DNA from: Pseudomonas segetis
GTDB taxonomy: Bacteria; Pseudomonadota; Gammaproteobacteria; Pseudomonadales; Pseudomonadaceae
Assembly (NCBI RefSeq): GCF_900188155.1
Contig: NZ_FZOG01000001.1
Location: 372,001 to 436,000 of the forward strand
Direction of reading: 5' to 3'
DNA length: 64,000 bases
The number at the start of each line of letters is the position of its first letter. Positions within the stretch are counted from its first letter, which is position 1. Under the pieces are notes generated by a model, which was not told where the DNA came from, did not search any database, and saw only the letters and a list, made by a program, of their open reading frames with translations. Below, piece by piece: positions 39,735 through 49,511 of this stretch. A program made the translations under genes and the position numbers.

Positions 39735-40796
39735 ATGATAGAGGCTGACCGCCTGATTACCGCCAGTACGCGTGATCGCGATGAACAGGTCGATCGCGCG
39801 ATTCGCCCGCTCACGCTTGCCGAATACATTGGCCAGCCGAGCGTGCGTGAGCAGATGGAGTTGTTTATCCAGGCGGCGAGGGCGCGCAAGGAGTCGCTGG
39901 ACCATACCCTCATATTTGGCCCGCCAGGCCTGGGCAAGACCACCCTGGCCAATATCATTGCCCAGGAAATGGGGGTGTCGATCAAAAGCACCTCTGGCCC
40001 TGTGCTTGAGAGGCCGGGTGACCTGGCGGCGCTGCTGACCAACCTGGAGCCGGGCGATGTACTGTTTATCGATGAGATTCACCGGCTTTCGCCCATTGTC
40101 GAGGAAGTCCTGTATCCGGCGATGGAGGATTTCCAGCTCGATATCATGATTGGCGAAGGGCCTGCTGCGCGCTCGATCAAGCTCGACTTGCCGCCTTTTA
40201 CCCTGGTTGGTGCCACAACCCGCGCTGGTATGTTGACCAATCCGCTGCGTGACCGCTTCGGCATCGTCCAGCGTCTGGAGTTTTACAGCACCGATGATCT
40301 GGCGACTATTGTCAGCCGTTCTGCGGGGATTTTGAATTTGCCCATAGAAACCCAGGGGGCTTTCGAGATCGCACGTCGCGCCCGGGGCACGCCACGTATC
40401 GCCAATCGCTTGCTGCGCCGCGTACGTGACTTCGCCGAGGTACGCAGCAATGGCGATATCAGTCGCCAGGTTGCCGATCTGGCGCTCAACCTGCTGGATG
40501 TGGATGAGCGCGGCTTTGATCATCAGGATCGTCGGCTGCTACTGACCATGATCGAGAAGTTCGACGGTGGCCCGGTCGGGGTTGATAGCCTGGCGGCGGC
40601 GATCAGCGAGGAGCGTCACACCATCGAGGATGTGCTGGAGCCGTACTTGATCCAGCAGGGCTACATCATGCGCACCCCGCGGGGGCGCGTAGTCACGCGA
40701 CATGCTTATTTGCACTTTGGACTCAATGTGCCCAAGCGCATGGGGGAACTTCCGGTCGCGGATCTGTTCAGTGTTGACGAGGATTCGATTCTATAG
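39735..40796 (+). CDS. ruvB: Holliday junction DNA helicase RuvB
   Basis: AAA+ motor of branch migration, 353 aa. It has Walker [12 protein letters not shown], Walker [10 protein letters not shown], sensor 1 LVGATTRAG, an arginine finger region [13 protein letters not shown], and the C-terminal winged helix with [13 protein letters not shown]. It starts immediately after the ruvA stop. Confidence 0.97.
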   Translation: MIEADRLITASTRDRDEQVDRAIRPLTLAEYIGQPSVREQMELFIQAARARKESLDHTLIFGPPGLGKTTLANIIAQEMGVSIKSTSGPVLERPGDLAALLTNLEPGDVLFIDEIHRLSPIVEEVLYPAMEDFQLDIMIGEGPAARSIKLDLPPFTLVGATTRAGMLTNPLRDRFGIVQRLEFYSTDDLATIVSRSAGILNLPIETQGAFEIARRARGTPRIANRLLRRVRDFAEVRSNGDISRQVADLALNLLDVDERGFDHQDRRLLLTMIEKFDGGPVGVDSLAAAISEERHTIEDVLEPYLIQQGYIMRTPRGRVVTRHAYLHFGLNVPKRMGELPVADLFSVDEDSIL

Positions 40797-40894
40797 CTGG
40801 GCCTGGGTCGGCTGATGGGTCGATGAAGGGACTGGGTGATCGGAAAATATATTTGCTTTACCCAATTGGCAAGAGCAGGAGCTAGCACTACAGT

Positions 40895-41347
40895 ATGCGC
40901 GCGCAAAACGGAGTTCAGCCGTTCGCTCATCATTGTCGGGTTTACTACGAAGACACTGATGCCGGCGGTATCGTCTACTACGTCAATTACCTCAAGTTTA
41001 TGGAACGGGCTCGCACCGAACGGCTGAGAGATCTGGGTTTTTCCCAATCTACGCTGGCAAGTGAGGGCCTGTTATTCGTCGTGCATTCGACTGAAGTGCG
41101 CTATCACGCACCGGCGAAGCTCGACGATGAGCTATCAGTAACTGCGCAAGTGATTGAATTAAACCGTGCCAGCCTGAAGTTTCGTCAACAAGTCAGGCGG
41201 GTTGCGGATGATGTGCTGCTCTGTGAAGGGCAGTTTTTGGTGGCCTGTGTGCGCGCCGACAATTTGAAACCCCGGGCCATTCCCGAAGCTCTGCGTACAG
41301 CCTTTGCTGAGCAGGGCGGCGCGGGTACATCTACAGCAGGAGAGTAA
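40895..41347 (+). CDS. ybgC: Tol-Pal-associated acyl-CoA thioesterase YbgC
   Basis: A 150-residue hotdog thioesterase of the 4HBT type. The active-site aspartate lies in [21 protein letters not shown], followed by [12 protein letters not shown]. It opens the tol-pal cluster and is separated from tolQ by 2 bp. The E. coli protein acts on acyl-CoA or acyl-ACP at the membrane. Confidence 0.94.
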   Translation: MRAQNGVQPFAHHCRVYYEDTDAGGIVYYVNYLKFMERARTERLRDLGFSQSTLASEGLLFVVHSTEVRYHAPAKLDDELSVTAQVIELNRASLKFRQQVRRVADDVLLCEGQFLVACVRADNLKPRAIPEALRTAFAEQGGAGTSTAGE

Positions 41348-41349
41348 GC

Positions 41350-42045
41350 GTGGAAGCCAACGCCGTTGACCACATGTCGATGTGGAGTTTGATCAGCAAT
41401 GCCAGCCTGGTTGTTCAGTTGGTCATGTTGACCCTGGTGGCCGCATCGGTCACCTCCTGGATCATGATTTTCCAGCGTACCACCATGCTTCGTGCTGCCA
41501 AGCGTTCGCTCGATTCGTTCGAGGAGCGTTTTTGGTCGGGCATTGATCTGTCCAAGCTGTATCGTCAAGCCGGCAGCAATCCTGATCCGGATTCCGGCCT
41601 GGAGCAGATCTTCCGTGCCGGTTTCAAAGAGTTCTCGCGCATGCGTCAACAGCCGAATGTTGACCCCGATGCAGTCATGGATGGCGTGGCCCGTGCGATG
41701 CGTGTGGCTATCTCGCGTGAAGAGGAGAAGCTTGAAACCAGCTTGCCGTTCCTCGCCACAGTTGGCTCCACCAGCCCGTATATCGGCCTGTTTGGTACCG
41801 TGTGGGGCATCATGAACTCCTTTCGCGGCCTGGCTCAGGTGCAGCAAGCCACGCTGGCCACTGTGGCGCCAGGTATCGCCGAGGCATTGATTGCCACTGC
41901 AATCGGCCTGTTTGCAGCGATTCCAGCGGTCATTGCCTACAACCGTTTCTCTTCGCGTGGTGAGATGTTCATTGCTCGCTATTACACATTTGCCGACGAG
42001 TTCCACGCGATCTTGCACCGCAAGGTACATACAACAGAAGACTGA
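41350..42045 (+). CDS. tolQ: TolQ, proton-channel subunit of the Tol-Pal motor
   Basis: A 231-residue MotA/ExbB family protein with three membrane helices: about residues 17-38, 137-160 and 170-195. It has the conserved LATVGSTSPYIGLFGTVWGIM and ALIATAIGLFAAIPAV segments that form the proton path with TolR. The start is GTG 41350 with GGAGAG upstream. Confidence 0.96.
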   Translation: MEANAVDHMSMWSLISNASLVVQLVMLTLVAASVTSWIMIFQRTTMLRAAKRSLDSFEERFWSGIDLSKLYRQAGSNPDPDSGLEQIFRAGFKEFSRMRQQPNVDPDAVMDGVARAMRVAISREEEKLETSLPFLATVGSTSPYIGLFGTVWGIMNSFRGLAQVQQATLATVAPGIAEALIATAIGLFAAIPAVIAYNRFSSRGEMFIARYYTFADEFHAILHRKVHTTED

Positions 42046-42090
42046 CCGCCAGTTGATTTGATAGCGGGTGTCAGCTGTTTTGCGAGGGTT

Positions 42091-42109
42091 GGGCGGGCAA
42101 TAGCCGCCC
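42091..42109 (+). other. GC-rich hairpin in the tolQ-tolR gap
   Basis: GGGCGG, a 7-base loop, then CCGCCC, inside a 141-bp gap between two genes that act in fixed proportion. It has no T-tract. It could adjust relative expression, stabilise the upstream mRNA, or be chance GC-rich sequence. Confidence 0.5.
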
Positions 42110-42186
42110 GCCAACCACTCAACGCTGACGCGGTATTCTGCCAAGGGCTGGTTTAGCTGTTGGCTCACTCGATAGGTTTTTAAGCG

Positions 42187-42639
42187 ATGGCCAGAATTCG
42201 TAACAGACGCAAGCCGGTCGCCGAGATGAACGTGGTGCCCTACATCGACGTGATGTTGGTGCTGCTGGTTATCTTCATGGTGACTGCGCCGATGCTCAAC
42301 CAAGGGGTCAAGGTCGATCTGCCGCAGGTCAGCAGCCAGATCTTGCCGCAAGACAACGACGCCAGGGTCCTGACGATCTCGATCAAGGCCGACAAGTCGT
42401 ATTACTGGAACATGGGCGCGGAAGTCGACACCGACACCGTGCAGGATCAGGCAGTATCGCTTGACGGCATGACCAAGGCGGTAACGGCGATCATCAATGA
42501 AAGCCGACGCCAGGGTAAGCAGGTCCAGGTCTTTGTGCGCGGCGACAAGTCGGTCGACTACGGCACGGTGATGGCTGCCATGGGTGGTTTGCAGCAGGCT
42601 GACGTGGGTAACGTCGGGCTGATTACCGAGGCCCCGTGA
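42187..42639 (+). CDS. tolR: TolR, stator subunit of the Tol-Pal motor
   Basis: A 150-residue ExbD/TolR protein with a short cytoplasmic N-terminus (ARIRNRRKPVAEMNVVPYIDV), one membrane helix at about residues 20-40 carrying the functional aspartate (YIDVMLVLLVIFMVTAP), and a periplasmic domain. Its TGA overlaps the tolA ATG. Confidence 0.96.
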   Translation: MARIRNRRKPVAEMNVVPYIDVMLVLLVIFMVTAPMLNQGVKVDLPQVSSQILPQDNDARVLTISIKADKSYYWNMGAEVDTDTVQDQAVSLDGMTKAVTAIINESRRQGKQVQVFVRGDKSVDYGTVMAAMGGLQQADVGNVGLITEAP

Positions 42640-43637
42640 TGCGCGAGCAACGTGAGCGTTCCACCTCGGAAAGCTATTTCTGGCCAATTGTCTGGGCGGT
42701 GACCCTGCACACGCTGATGTTCGGCATGTTGTTTGTCAGCTTTGCTTTTGCCCCGGATCTGCCACCGGCCAAGCCGATTGTTCAGGCAACCCTGTATCAG
42801 TTGAAGTCGCAGAGCCAGGCAACGACTCAGACAAATCAGAAAATTGCCGGCGAAAAGAAGAAGACAGCAGCTCCGCAGTACGAGACCGAGCAGCTGGAAC
42901 AGAAAAAAGCTGAAGAGCAGAAAGTAGCGGCGGCCAAGGCCGCGGAACAAAAGAAAGCGGACGAGGCTCAAAAAGCCGAAGCTGCGAAGAAGGCCGACGA
43001 GGCTAAAAAGGCCGAGGCAGCGAAAAAAGCTGAAATAGCCAAGAAAGCCGATGAGGCCGCCAAGAAAAAAGCGGCCGAGGACGCCAAGAAGAAACAGGCG
43101 GAAGAAGAGGCCAAGAAAAAAGCAGCTGAGGACGCTAAAAAGAAAGCGGCCGAAGATGCGAAGAAAAAGAAGGCAGCAGAGGAGGCCAAGAAAAAGGCCG
43201 CGGATGATGCCAAGAAGAAAAAGGCCGCCGAAGAGGCTCGCCGCAAAGCTGTAGAGGATAAAAAAGCTGCTGCCCTGGCTGAGTTGCTCTCCGATGATGT
43301 GGGCCACCAGCAGGCATTGGCAGATGAAGTCGGTGATAAAGTTGCTGGCAACCTTGATGACTTGATCGTCAAGCTGGTCAGTGAGCAATGGCGTCGTCCG
43401 CCTTCGGCACGTAATGGAATGAGTGTTGAAGTGCTGATAGAGATGCTGCCTGATGGCACCATCACCAATGCCAGTGTGTCGCGCTCAAGTGGCGATGCAC
43501 CTTTTGATAATTCAGCCGTACAAGCCGTGCGTAACGTCGGCCGTATCTCTGAGATGCAACAACTTGATCGTGCAACGTTTGACAGCCAGTACCGCAAGCG
43601 TCGCGCTATCTTCAAACCGGAGGATTTAGATCTGTGA
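42639..43637 (+). CDS. tolA: TolA, periplasm-spanning protein
   Basis: A 332-residue protein with three domains. A single membrane helix lies near residues 13-35. A long K/A/E/D coiled-coil domain II (about 50-225) is built from repeats such as [10 protein letters not shown]. The C-terminal domain III (about 235-332; [20 protein letters not shown]) binds TolB and Pal and is the usual colicin/phage contact. ATG 42639 is preferred over the overlapping GTG 42636. The 3' end overlaps the tolB start by 4 bp. Confidence 0.96.
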   Translation: MREQRERSTSESYFWPIVWAVTLHTLMFGMLFVSFAFAPDLPPAKPIVQATLYQLKSQSQATTQTNQKIAGEKKKTAAPQYETEQLEQKKAEEQKVAAAKAAEQKKADEAQKAEAAKKADEAKKAEAAKKAEIAKKADEAAKKKAAEDAKKKQAEEEAKKKAAEDAKKKAAEDAKKKKAAEEAKKKAADDAKKKKAAEEARRKAVEDKKAAALAELLSDDVGHQQALADEVGDKVAGNLDDLIVKLVSEQWRRPPSARNGMSVEVLIEMLPDGTITNASVSRSSGDAPFDNSAVQAVRNVGRISEMQQLDRATFDSQYRKRRAIFKPEDLDL

Positions 43638-44932
43638 ATACCCTGATGCGTATCGTTCTACTGAGTTTGACCATGATGGTCGGCGCAGTACAGGCGGCTG
43701 ATCCACTGGTCATTAGTACCGGTACTGACCGCGCTACGCCAATTGCGGTGGTGCCTTTTGGATGGCAGGGCGGCAGTGTGCTGCCTGACGACATTGCCGA
43801 GATCGTTGGCAATGACCTGCGCAACTCGGGTGTATTCGAACCCATTCCCCGGCAGAACATGATCAGCCAGCCGACCCAGGCCAGTGAAGTGATCTACCGC
43901 GACTGGAAAGCAGTCAACGCGCAGTATGTCCTGGTCGGCAGCATGGTGCCGGCCGGTGGTCGTATCCAGGTGCAGTACGCCCTGTTTAACGTGGCTACCG
44001 AGCAGCAGGTGATGACCGGTACGGTTGGCGGCACCACCGACCAGTTGCGCGACATGGCGCATTACATCTCCGATCAGGCGTTTGAGAAGCTCACCGGTGT
44101 CAAGGGTGCGTTCTCTACCCGTTTGCTTTATGTCACTGCTGAACGTTTCTCGGTGGACAACACGCGCTACACCTTGCAACGCTCCGACTATGACGGTGCG
44201 CGCGCCGTGACCTTGCTGCAATCGCGTGAGCCAATCCTGTCGCCCTCGTTTGCGCCGGATGGCAAGCGCATTGCCTATGTCTCGTTCGAGCAGCGTCGCC
44301 CACGGATCTTTGTCCAGTATATTGATACCGGACGTCGTGAGCAGATCACCAATTTTGAAGGCCTGAACGGCGCTCCAGCCTGGTCTCCGGATGGCAAGCG
44401 CCTGGCATTTGTCCTGTCCAAGGACGGCAATCCGGAAATCTACGTGATGGACCTGGCGTCCAAGTCCCTGCGCCGGGTGACCAACCAGTTTGGTATTGAT
44501 ACCGAACCCTTCTGGGGTAAAGATGGTCAAACCATTTACTTCACGTCGGATCGTGGTGGCAAGCCACAGATCTATAAAACCAATATCAATAGTGGTTCAG
44601 TTGAACGTGTAACGTTTGTAGGTAACTACAACGCCAATCCAAAACTGTCTGCTGATGAGAAAACCTTGGTCATGATTCATCGCCAAGAAGGCTTCACCAA
44701 CTTCAAAGTAGCGGCTCAAGACCTGCAGCGCGGAAACGTGCGGATACTTTCATCCACAAATTTGGATGAATCACCCACTGTTGCGCCTAATGGCACCATG
44801 ATAATCTTCGCAACCCGCCAGCAGGGTCGGGGAGTCTTGATGTTAGCGTCCGTAAATGGTCGCGTCAGGCTCCCTCTTCCTACCGCTCAAGGCGAAGTTC
44901 GAGAGCCTTCCTGGTCCCCCTACCTGAACTGA
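43634..44932 (+). CDS. tolB: TolB, periplasmic beta-propeller
   Basis: A 432-residue protein with a signal peptide ([21 protein letters not shown]). An N-terminal alpha/beta domain (about 25-165) is followed by a six-bladed WD40-like propeller, recognisable from repeats such as [31 protein letters not shown] and [15 protein letters not shown]. It shuttles between Pal and TolA. GTG 43634 overlaps the tolA stop. Confidence 0.96.
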   Translation: MNTLMRIVLLSLTMMVGAVQAADPLVISTGTDRATPIAVVPFGWQGGSVLPDDIAEIVGNDLRNSGVFEPIPRQNMISQPTQASEVIYRDWKAVNAQYVLVGSMVPAGGRIQVQYALFNVATEQQVMTGTVGGTTDQLRDMAHYISDQAFEKLTGVKGAFSTRLLYVTAERFSVDNTRYTLQRSDYDGARAVTLLQSREPILSPSFAPDGKRIAYVSFEQRRPRIFVQYIDTGRREQITNFEGLNGAPAWSPDGKRLAFVLSKDGNPEIYVMDLASKSLRRVTNQFGIDTEPFWGKDGQTIYFTSDRGGKPQIYKTNINSGSVERVTFVGNYNANPKLSADEKTLVMIHRQEGFTNFKVAAQDLQRGNVRILSSTNLDESPTVAPNGTMIIFATRQQGRGVLMLASVNGRVRLPLPTAQGEVREPSWSPYLN

Positions 44933-44999
44933 TGCGGCGTTGTACATTTGTTACTTTGCAATTTTGCTTAACACACTGGGGTTCATTAGGAGCTATATG

Positions 45000-45497
45000 A
45001 TGGAAATGCTGAAATTTGGTAAGTTTGCTGCACTGAGCTTGGCTCTGGCTGTTGCTGTTGGTTGTTCTTCGAAAGGCGGCGACACCGCTGGTGAAGGCGC
45101 AATCGACCCTAACGCTGGTTACGGTGCAGACGCAGGTTCGGTTGACGGCAACATGAGCGAAGAAGCCGCTCTGCGCGCCATCACCACTTTCTACTTCGAA
45201 TACGACAGTTCAGACCTGAAGCCAGAAGCCATGCGCGCTCTGGACGTTCACGCCAAAGACCTGAAAGCCAACGGCGCTCGCGTCGTTCTGGAAGGCAACA
45301 CCGACGAGCGCGGTACGCGTGAATACAACATGGCTCTGGGCGAGCGTCGTGCGAAAGCCGTTCAGCGCTACCTGGTTCTGCAGGGCGTTTCTCCTGCTCA
45401 GCTGGAACTGGTTTCCTACGGCGAAGAGCGTCCAGTTGCAACTGGCAACGACGAGCAGTCGTGGGCTCAGAACCGTCGCGTCGAACTGCGTAAGTAA
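45000..45497 (+). CDS. pal: Peptidoglycan-associated lipoprotein Pal (OprL)
   Basis: A 165-residue lipoprotein with lipobox VAVGC and lipidated C22. The OmpA-like peptidoglycan-binding domain contains [15 protein letters not shown] and [19 protein letters not shown]. It matches OprL of Pseudomonas almost throughout. ATG 45000 (MEMLKFG) has AGGAG 7 bases upstream; ATG 44997 is too close to it. Confidence 0.98.
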   Translation: MEMLKFGKFAALSLALAVAVGCSSKGGDTAGEGAIDPNAGYGADAGSVDGNMSEEAALRAITTFYFEYDSSDLKPEAMRALDVHAKDLKANGARVVLEGNTDERGTREYNMALGERRAKAVQRYLVLQGVSPAQLELVSYGEERPVATGNDEQSWAQNRRVELRK

Positions 45498-45503
45498 TTC
45501 GAT

Positions 45504-46292
45504 ATGCAAAAGTGCCGACGTCTCGTAAGCCTACTCGCACTCAGCCTGCCACTTGTGGCCTGGGCTGAGGTTCCAGTTGTGGACAATAACTCGGGCAGCT
45601 ATCCCGCACCGAGTTATGAGACGTCCGGCGCCTATGCAGGAGGCGGAGCGCAAGCTCCGACCTCTGCGCAGGGCATGCTATTCAACCAGTTGCAGCAAAT
45701 GCAGGACGAAATCGGTCGGCTGCGCGGCATGCTTGAAGAGCAGCAAAACGATATTCAGCGCATGAAGCAAGAAAACCTTGAGCGTTACAAGGATCTTGAT
45801 CAACGGCTGAGCAGTGGGGCAGCAGGTGCTGCAGCCACACAGAATTCCTCCGCAGGTGGCGACAGCAGTGCTGGCGCTGCACCTGCTCCAGCTTCAGCGG
45901 GCGCCAGTGAGCCTGATCCCGAGAAGGAAAAGCTGTTTTATGACGCTGCCTTCGACCTGATCAAGACCAAGGACTTTGATAAAGCCAACCAGGCGTTCAG
46001 TGCCTTCTTGCGCAAATATCCGAAAAGCCAGTACGCCGGTAATGCGCAGTACTGGCTGGGCGAAGTCAATCTGGCTCAAGGCAATCTGCAAGGCGCCGCC
46101 CAGGCGTTTGCCGATGTGGGGCAGAAATACCCGCAGCACAGCAAGGTGCCTGACTCGATGTTCAAGCTGGGCGATGTTGAACAGCGTCTTGGCGATCAGG
46201 ACAAGGCAAAGCGCACCTTCCAGCAAGTGATCGCGCAATTTCCCAACTCGTCCGCAGCGCAACTTGCTCAACGCAACCTGCAGCGGATGTAG
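45504..46292 (+). CDS. cpoB: Cell division coordinator CpoB (YbgF)
   Basis: A 262-residue periplasmic protein. It has a signal peptide (LVSLLALSLPLVAWA), an N-terminal trimerising coiled coil (NQLQQMQDEIGRLRGMLEEQQNDI), a low-complexity S/A/G linker, then TPR repeats (about 145-262) such as QYAGNAQYWLGEVNLAQGN. It links the Tol system to PBP1b-driven septal wall synthesis in E. coli. It ends the tol-pal cluster and is followed by a terminator. Confidence 0.94.
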   Translation: MQKCRRLVSLLALSLPLVAWAEVPVVDNNSGSYPAPSYETSGAYAGGGAQAPTSAQGMLFNQLQQMQDEIGRLRGMLEEQQNDIQRMKQENLERYKDLDQRLSSGAAGAAATQNSSAGGDSSAGAAPAPASAGASEPDPEKEKLFYDAAFDLIKTKDFDKANQAFSAFLRKYPKSQYAGNAQYWLGEVNLAQGNLQGAAQAFADVGQKYPQHSKVPDSMFKLGDVEQRLGDQDKAKRTFQQVIAQFPNSSAAQLAQRNLQRM

Positions 46293-46321
46293 CCTTTAAT
46301 TTGCTAAAATTGTAAAAAGAG

Positions 46322-46351
46322 CGCCGTGCCCAGATCAAGCACGGCGTTTTT
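46322..46351 (+). terminator. Rho-independent terminator of the tol-pal cluster
   Basis: CGCCGTGC pairs perfectly with GCACGGCG around a 9-base loop, followed by five Ts. Confidence 0.9.
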
Positions 46352-46463
46352 ATTGGTGGACAGGCTAGCTGTGCTTGTCCTTGCAGCTATTGATAATCGA
46401 TAGCTGCTTTCTTTCCCGCAACGGAGGCGGACAGCCTGTTTAGCTGTTACGCCCGTGGCTTAT

Positions 46464-47111
46464 ATGCAAAAGACCCTGCGCATCACCGAGATATTTTTCT
46501 CGCTGCAGGGGGAGACGCGTACTGCTGGTTTACCCACAGTATTCGTGCGCCTGACCGGCTGCCCCCTGCGTTGTCAGTACTGCGACACTGCCTACGCCTT
46601 CAATGGCGGCGAGTTGATGTCGCTTGACGCCATTATCGAAAAAGTCGCCAGCTATTCACCGCGATACGTCTGTGTCACCGGCGGCGAACCCTTGGCTCAG
46701 CCCAACTGCATAGCCCTGCTTGAGCGGCTGTGTGACGCCGGTTTCGAGGTGTCGTTGGAAACCAGCGGCGCTCTCGACGTTTCGGCGGTTGACGGGCGCG
46801 TCAGCAAGGTCCTGGACCTTAAAACCCCGGGTTCGGCAGAGGTGGCGCGTAACCGCTACGAAAACATCGACCTGCTTACCCCGAATGACCAGGTCAAGTT
46901 CGTCATATGCTCCCGCGAGGACTACGACTGGGCGACCACTAAACTGATCCAGTATCGGCTCAATGAGCGTGCTGGTGAGGTGCTGTACTCGCCCAGCCAT
47001 CATCAAGTCTCTGCCCGTGACCTGGCTGACTGGATAGTTGCCGACAATTTGCCGGTTCGTCTGCAGTTACAGCTGCACAAGATTCTCTGGAATGACGAGC
47101 AAGGCCGCTGA
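46464..47111 (+). CDS. queE: 7-carboxy-7-deazaguanine synthase
   Basis: Radical-SAM enzyme of queuosine biosynthesis that converts carboxytetrahydropterin to CDG. The cluster motif is CPLRCQYC in VRLTGCPLRCQYCDTAYAF. VCVTGGEPLAQPN and LKTPGSAEVARN follow. With ATG 46464 the protein has 215 aa; GTG 46455 is an in-frame alternative. queC follows 72 bp downstream. Confidence 0.95.
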   Translation: MQKTLRITEIFFSLQGETRTAGLPTVFVRLTGCPLRCQYCDTAYAFNGGELMSLDAIIEKVASYSPRYVCVTGGEPLAQPNCIALLERLCDAGFEVSLETSGALDVSAVDGRVSKVLDLKTPGSAEVARNRYENIDLLTPNDQVKFVICSREDYDWATTKLIQYRLNERAGEVLYSPSHHQVSARDLADWIVADNLPVRLQLQLHKILWNDEQGR

Positions 47112-47183
47112 CCCAGGTTTTAATCGGCAGCTGCAAATCTTAATTTGAGCATGGCGTCGCTGATAATGACGCGAGGAATTTAT

Positions 47184-47858
47184 ATGAGCATCAAACGCGC
47201 AGTCATCCTGCTTTCCGGCGGCCTCGACTCGGCTACTGTGGTTGCCCTGGCCAAGGCCGAGGGTTATGCCTGCTACACCATGAGTTTTGATTACGGCCAG
47301 CGCCATCGATCGGAGTTGCAGGCTGCGGAGCGTGTGGCGCAGCAACTGGGCGTTGTCGAGCACAAGGTGATTGGCTTGAACCTCAATGGCATGGGTGGCT
47401 CGGCGTTGACTGACAGCAGCATCGATGTGCCTGAGGCACCGTCCGAAGGCATTCCGGTCACCTACGTGCCTGCACGCAACACTGTATTCCTGTCCTTGGC
47501 GCTGGGCTGGGCCGAGGTGCTGGGCGCGCGCGATATTTTCATTGGCGTCAATGCAGTGGATTATTCGGGCTACCCGGATTGCCGCCCCGAATTTGTCGAA
47601 GCATTCGAGCGCATGGCCAACCTGGCGACCAAGGCTGGCGTGGAGGGCAATGGCTTTCGCATACAGGCGCCGCTGCAGAACATGAGCAAGGCGCAAATCG
47701 TTCAGGCCGGGGTTGCCCAGGGTGTTGACTATGCTTTGACCGTGTCCTGCTACCAGGCAGACGACCAGGGTAGAGCCTGCGGCAAGTGCGACAGTTGTCG
47801 CCTGCGCAGCGAGGGATTTGCCGCTGCTGGCATTGCCGATCCGACCCCGTATGCCTAA
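47184..47858 (+). CDS. queC: 7-cyano-7-deazaguanine synthase
   Basis: ATP-dependent enzyme making preQ0 from CDG and ammonia, 224 aa. It has the PP-loop [17 protein letters not shown], the conserved [12 protein letters not shown], and a C-terminal zinc site formed by CYQADD...CGKCDSC. GAGGAA precedes ATG 47184. With queE it forms the central part of the preQ0/queuosine pathway. Confidence 0.96.
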   Translation: MSIKRAVILLSGGLDSATVVALAKAEGYACYTMSFDYGQRHRSELQAAERVAQQLGVVEHKVIGLNLNGMGGSALTDSSIDVPEAPSEGIPVTYVPARNTVFLSLALGWAEVLGARDIFIGVNAVDYSGYPDCRPEFVEAFERMANLATKAGVEGNGFRIQAPLQNMSKAQIVQAGVAQGVDYALTVSCYQADDQGRACGKCDSCRLRSEGFAAAGIADPTPYA

Positions 47859-47874
47859 AAAATGCGTTAAAGGG

Positions 47875-47902
47875 TTGAATTACTGAATCAAATCAGTATT
47901 AT
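47875..47902 (+). promoter_or_regulatory. Promoter of tRNA-Lys
   Basis: TTGAAT at 47875-47880 and TATTAT at 47897-47902 are separated by 16 bases and followed by a GC-rich discriminator (GCGCCCCC). A GC-rich discriminator is the known mark of stable-RNA promoters under negative stringent control by ppGpp. The tRNA starts 14 bases after the -10. Confidence 0.75.
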
Positions 47903-47915
47903 GCGCCCCCGCAAC

Positions 47916-47991
47916 GGGTCGTTAGCTCAGTTGGTAGAGCAGTTGGCTTTTAACCAATTGGTCGTAGGTTCGAATCCTACACGACCCACCA
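47916..47991 (+). tRNA. tRNA-Lys (anticodon TTT)
   Basis: A 76-base cloverleaf: acceptor GGGTCGT pairs with ACGACCC; D-arm GCTC...GAGC; anticodon arm GTTGG/CCAAT with loop CTTTTAA, so anticodon TTT; T-arm GTAGG-TTCGAAT-CCTAC. Discriminator A and the CCA end are encoded. It stands alone between queC and nadA. Confidence 0.98.
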
Positions 47992-48000
47992 TATTGTCTA

Positions 48001-48069
48001 CACAGCCAAGTCGATTGGCTGTGCAGGCCGAAAACCCGAGTGTTCTCTGGCAGAACCTCGGGTTTTTTT
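48001..48069 (+). terminator. Processing hairpin and terminator after tRNA-Lys
   Basis: Two structures follow the tRNA. A perfect 9-bp hairpin, CACAGCCAA/TTGGCTGTG, lies at 48001-48023. A terminator follows, AACCCGAG at 48033-48040 pairing with CTCGGGTT and running into a seven-T stretch. Confidence 0.88.
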
Positions 48070-48109
48070 ATGTCTTTTGTTTGTGCGCCGGCCATGCTGA
48101 TCAAGGCGT

Positions 48110-48260
48110 TTGAGCAAAGTTGCCCGAACGCGATATTATGCCCGCCGCTTTAATGCGCCGAGGCCTGAAGATAACAGGCCCGTGTCGTATCCATGCCAGC
48201 CAAACCGTGTTGTACACCCCGTCTGCCAGGCCCTTGTATAGCCAACAGCAGGGGTATACT
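48110..48260 (+). promoter_or_regulatory. nadA: Candidate nadA promoters and leader hairpin
   Basis: Two candidate promoters precede nadA. The first is TTGAGC (48110-48115), 18 bases, TATTAT (48134-48139), again with a GC-rich discriminator. A perfect hairpin GGCCTG-7-CAGGCC at 48162-48180 follows. The second, nearer the gene, is TTGTAT (48234) with TATACT at 48255-48260. Which is used is unknown. Confidence 0.4.
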
Positions 48261-48299
48261 TGAATCCCGTGCTGATAGACCGCTACAGGGCCTGATGAC

Positions 48300-49358
48300 A
48301 TGACGCAGATTTCCGAACGCCTTCTGGTTCAGGCGCACTTAGACGCCAAGCAACCGGCGCCGCTGACCGCCGAGCAAGAGGCGTTTTATCGCGCTGAAAT
48401 TGCCGCGGAGCTAAAAAAGCAGAATGCCGTGCTGGTCGCGCATTATTACTGTGACCCGGTGCTGCAAGCGCTAGCTGAAGAAACGGGCGGCTGTGTTTCC
48501 GATTCGCTTGAAATGGCGCGCTTTGGCAACCAGCATCCTGCCCAGACCGTGTTGGTGGCGGGCGTTAAGTTCATGGGCGAGACTGCGAAGATTCTCAACC
48601 CTGAAAAGCGTGTGCTGATGCCAACGCTGGAAGCCACTTGCTCCCTTGACCTGGGTTGTCCGATCAATGAGTTCGCCGCTTTTTGCGATCAGCACCCCGA
48701 GCGTACCGTTGTGGTTTACGCCAATACCTCTGCAGCGGTCAAAGCCCGTGCCGACTGGGTCGTGACATCCAGCTGCGCGGTCGAGATCGTCGAGCACCTG
48801 ATGGACAACGGTGAAAAGATCATCTGGGCTCCGGACCAGCATCTGGGGCGTTATATCCAGAACAAGACCGGCGCGGACATGCTGTTGTGGGACGGCGCCT
48901 GTATCGTCCACGAAGAGTTCAAGGCCAAGCAGCTCGAGGACATGAAGGGGCTGTACCCGGACGCTGCCGTTTTGGTTCACCCGGAATCACCGACTGCGGT
49001 GATTGAGCTGGCGGATGCCGTAGGCTCGACCAGCCAGTTGATTGCAGCAGCGCAAAGCCTGCCGAACAAGAGGTTCATCGTCGCAACCGACCGCGGTATC
49101 TTCTACAAGATGCAGCAGCTGTGTCCCGATAAAGAATTCGTCGAGGCGCCAACCGCCGGTAGCGGCGCGGCATGCAGGAGCTGCGCGCATTGCCCGTGGA
49201 TGGCAATGAACACCCTCGAGCGTACGCTCAATTGCCTGCGTGAAGGCAGCAATGAAATCTTCGTCGATTCAGCGCTGATTCCCAAGGCCATCAAACCGCT
49301 GACACGCATGCTTGATTTCACCAAGGCAGCGCGCATGAGGTTGTCCGGTAACGCCTAA
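48300..49358 (+). CDS. nadA: Quinolinate synthase A
   Basis: A [4Fe-4S] enzyme that condenses iminoaspartate with dihydroxyacetone phosphate in NAD synthesis. The 352 residues contain [43 protein letters not shown] and the C-terminal [17 protein letters not shown], which together supply the cluster cysteines. Monocistronic; nadB and nadC are not in the window. Confidence 0.96.
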   Translation: MTQISERLLVQAHLDAKQPAPLTAEQEAFYRAEIAAELKKQNAVLVAHYYCDPVLQALAEETGGCVSDSLEMARFGNQHPAQTVLVAGVKFMGETAKILNPEKRVLMPTLEATCSLDLGCPINEFAAFCDQHPERTVVVYANTSAAVKARADWVVTSSCAVEIVEHLMDNGEKIIWAPDQHLGRYIQNKTGADMLLWDGACIVHEEFKAKQLEDMKGLYPDAAVLVHPESPTAVIELADAVGSTSQLIAAAQSLPNKRFIVATDRGIFYKMQQLCPDKEFVEAPTAGSGAACRSCAHCPWMAMNTLERTLNCLREGSNEIFVDSALIPKAIKPLTRMLDFTKAARMRLSGNA

Positions 49359-49511
49359 AGGCGTGTGGGGCTTCATGCACAGCTTGGGGTTAACAAGCCG
49401 CGCTTATCCTTGAGTGTCTTGCCGATGGGGCGGCGGACACGCCTGGCGTTGTCCGCCTACCTACTGTCAACGAGCTGCACTGGCTGTTGAGTGCGTGGCC
49501 CTTGAGGCCGG

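Noticed and set aside
39240..40523. 427-codon open frame on the minus strand across ruvA and ruvB
   Set aside because: Antisense shadow of ruvAB with no ribosome-binding site and atypical composition.
41185..42687. 500-codon open frame on the minus strand across ybgC, tolQ and tolR
   Set aside because: It is antisense to three well-conserved genes, its product has no recognisable domain and is rich in H, R and Q. Codon bias of the real genes keeps this frame open.
42780..43300. Repetitive AAG/GCC-rich sequence in tolA, which looks like a tandem repeat array
   Set aside because: It encodes the normal K/A/E coiled-coil domain II of TolA and is not a satellite or CRISPR.
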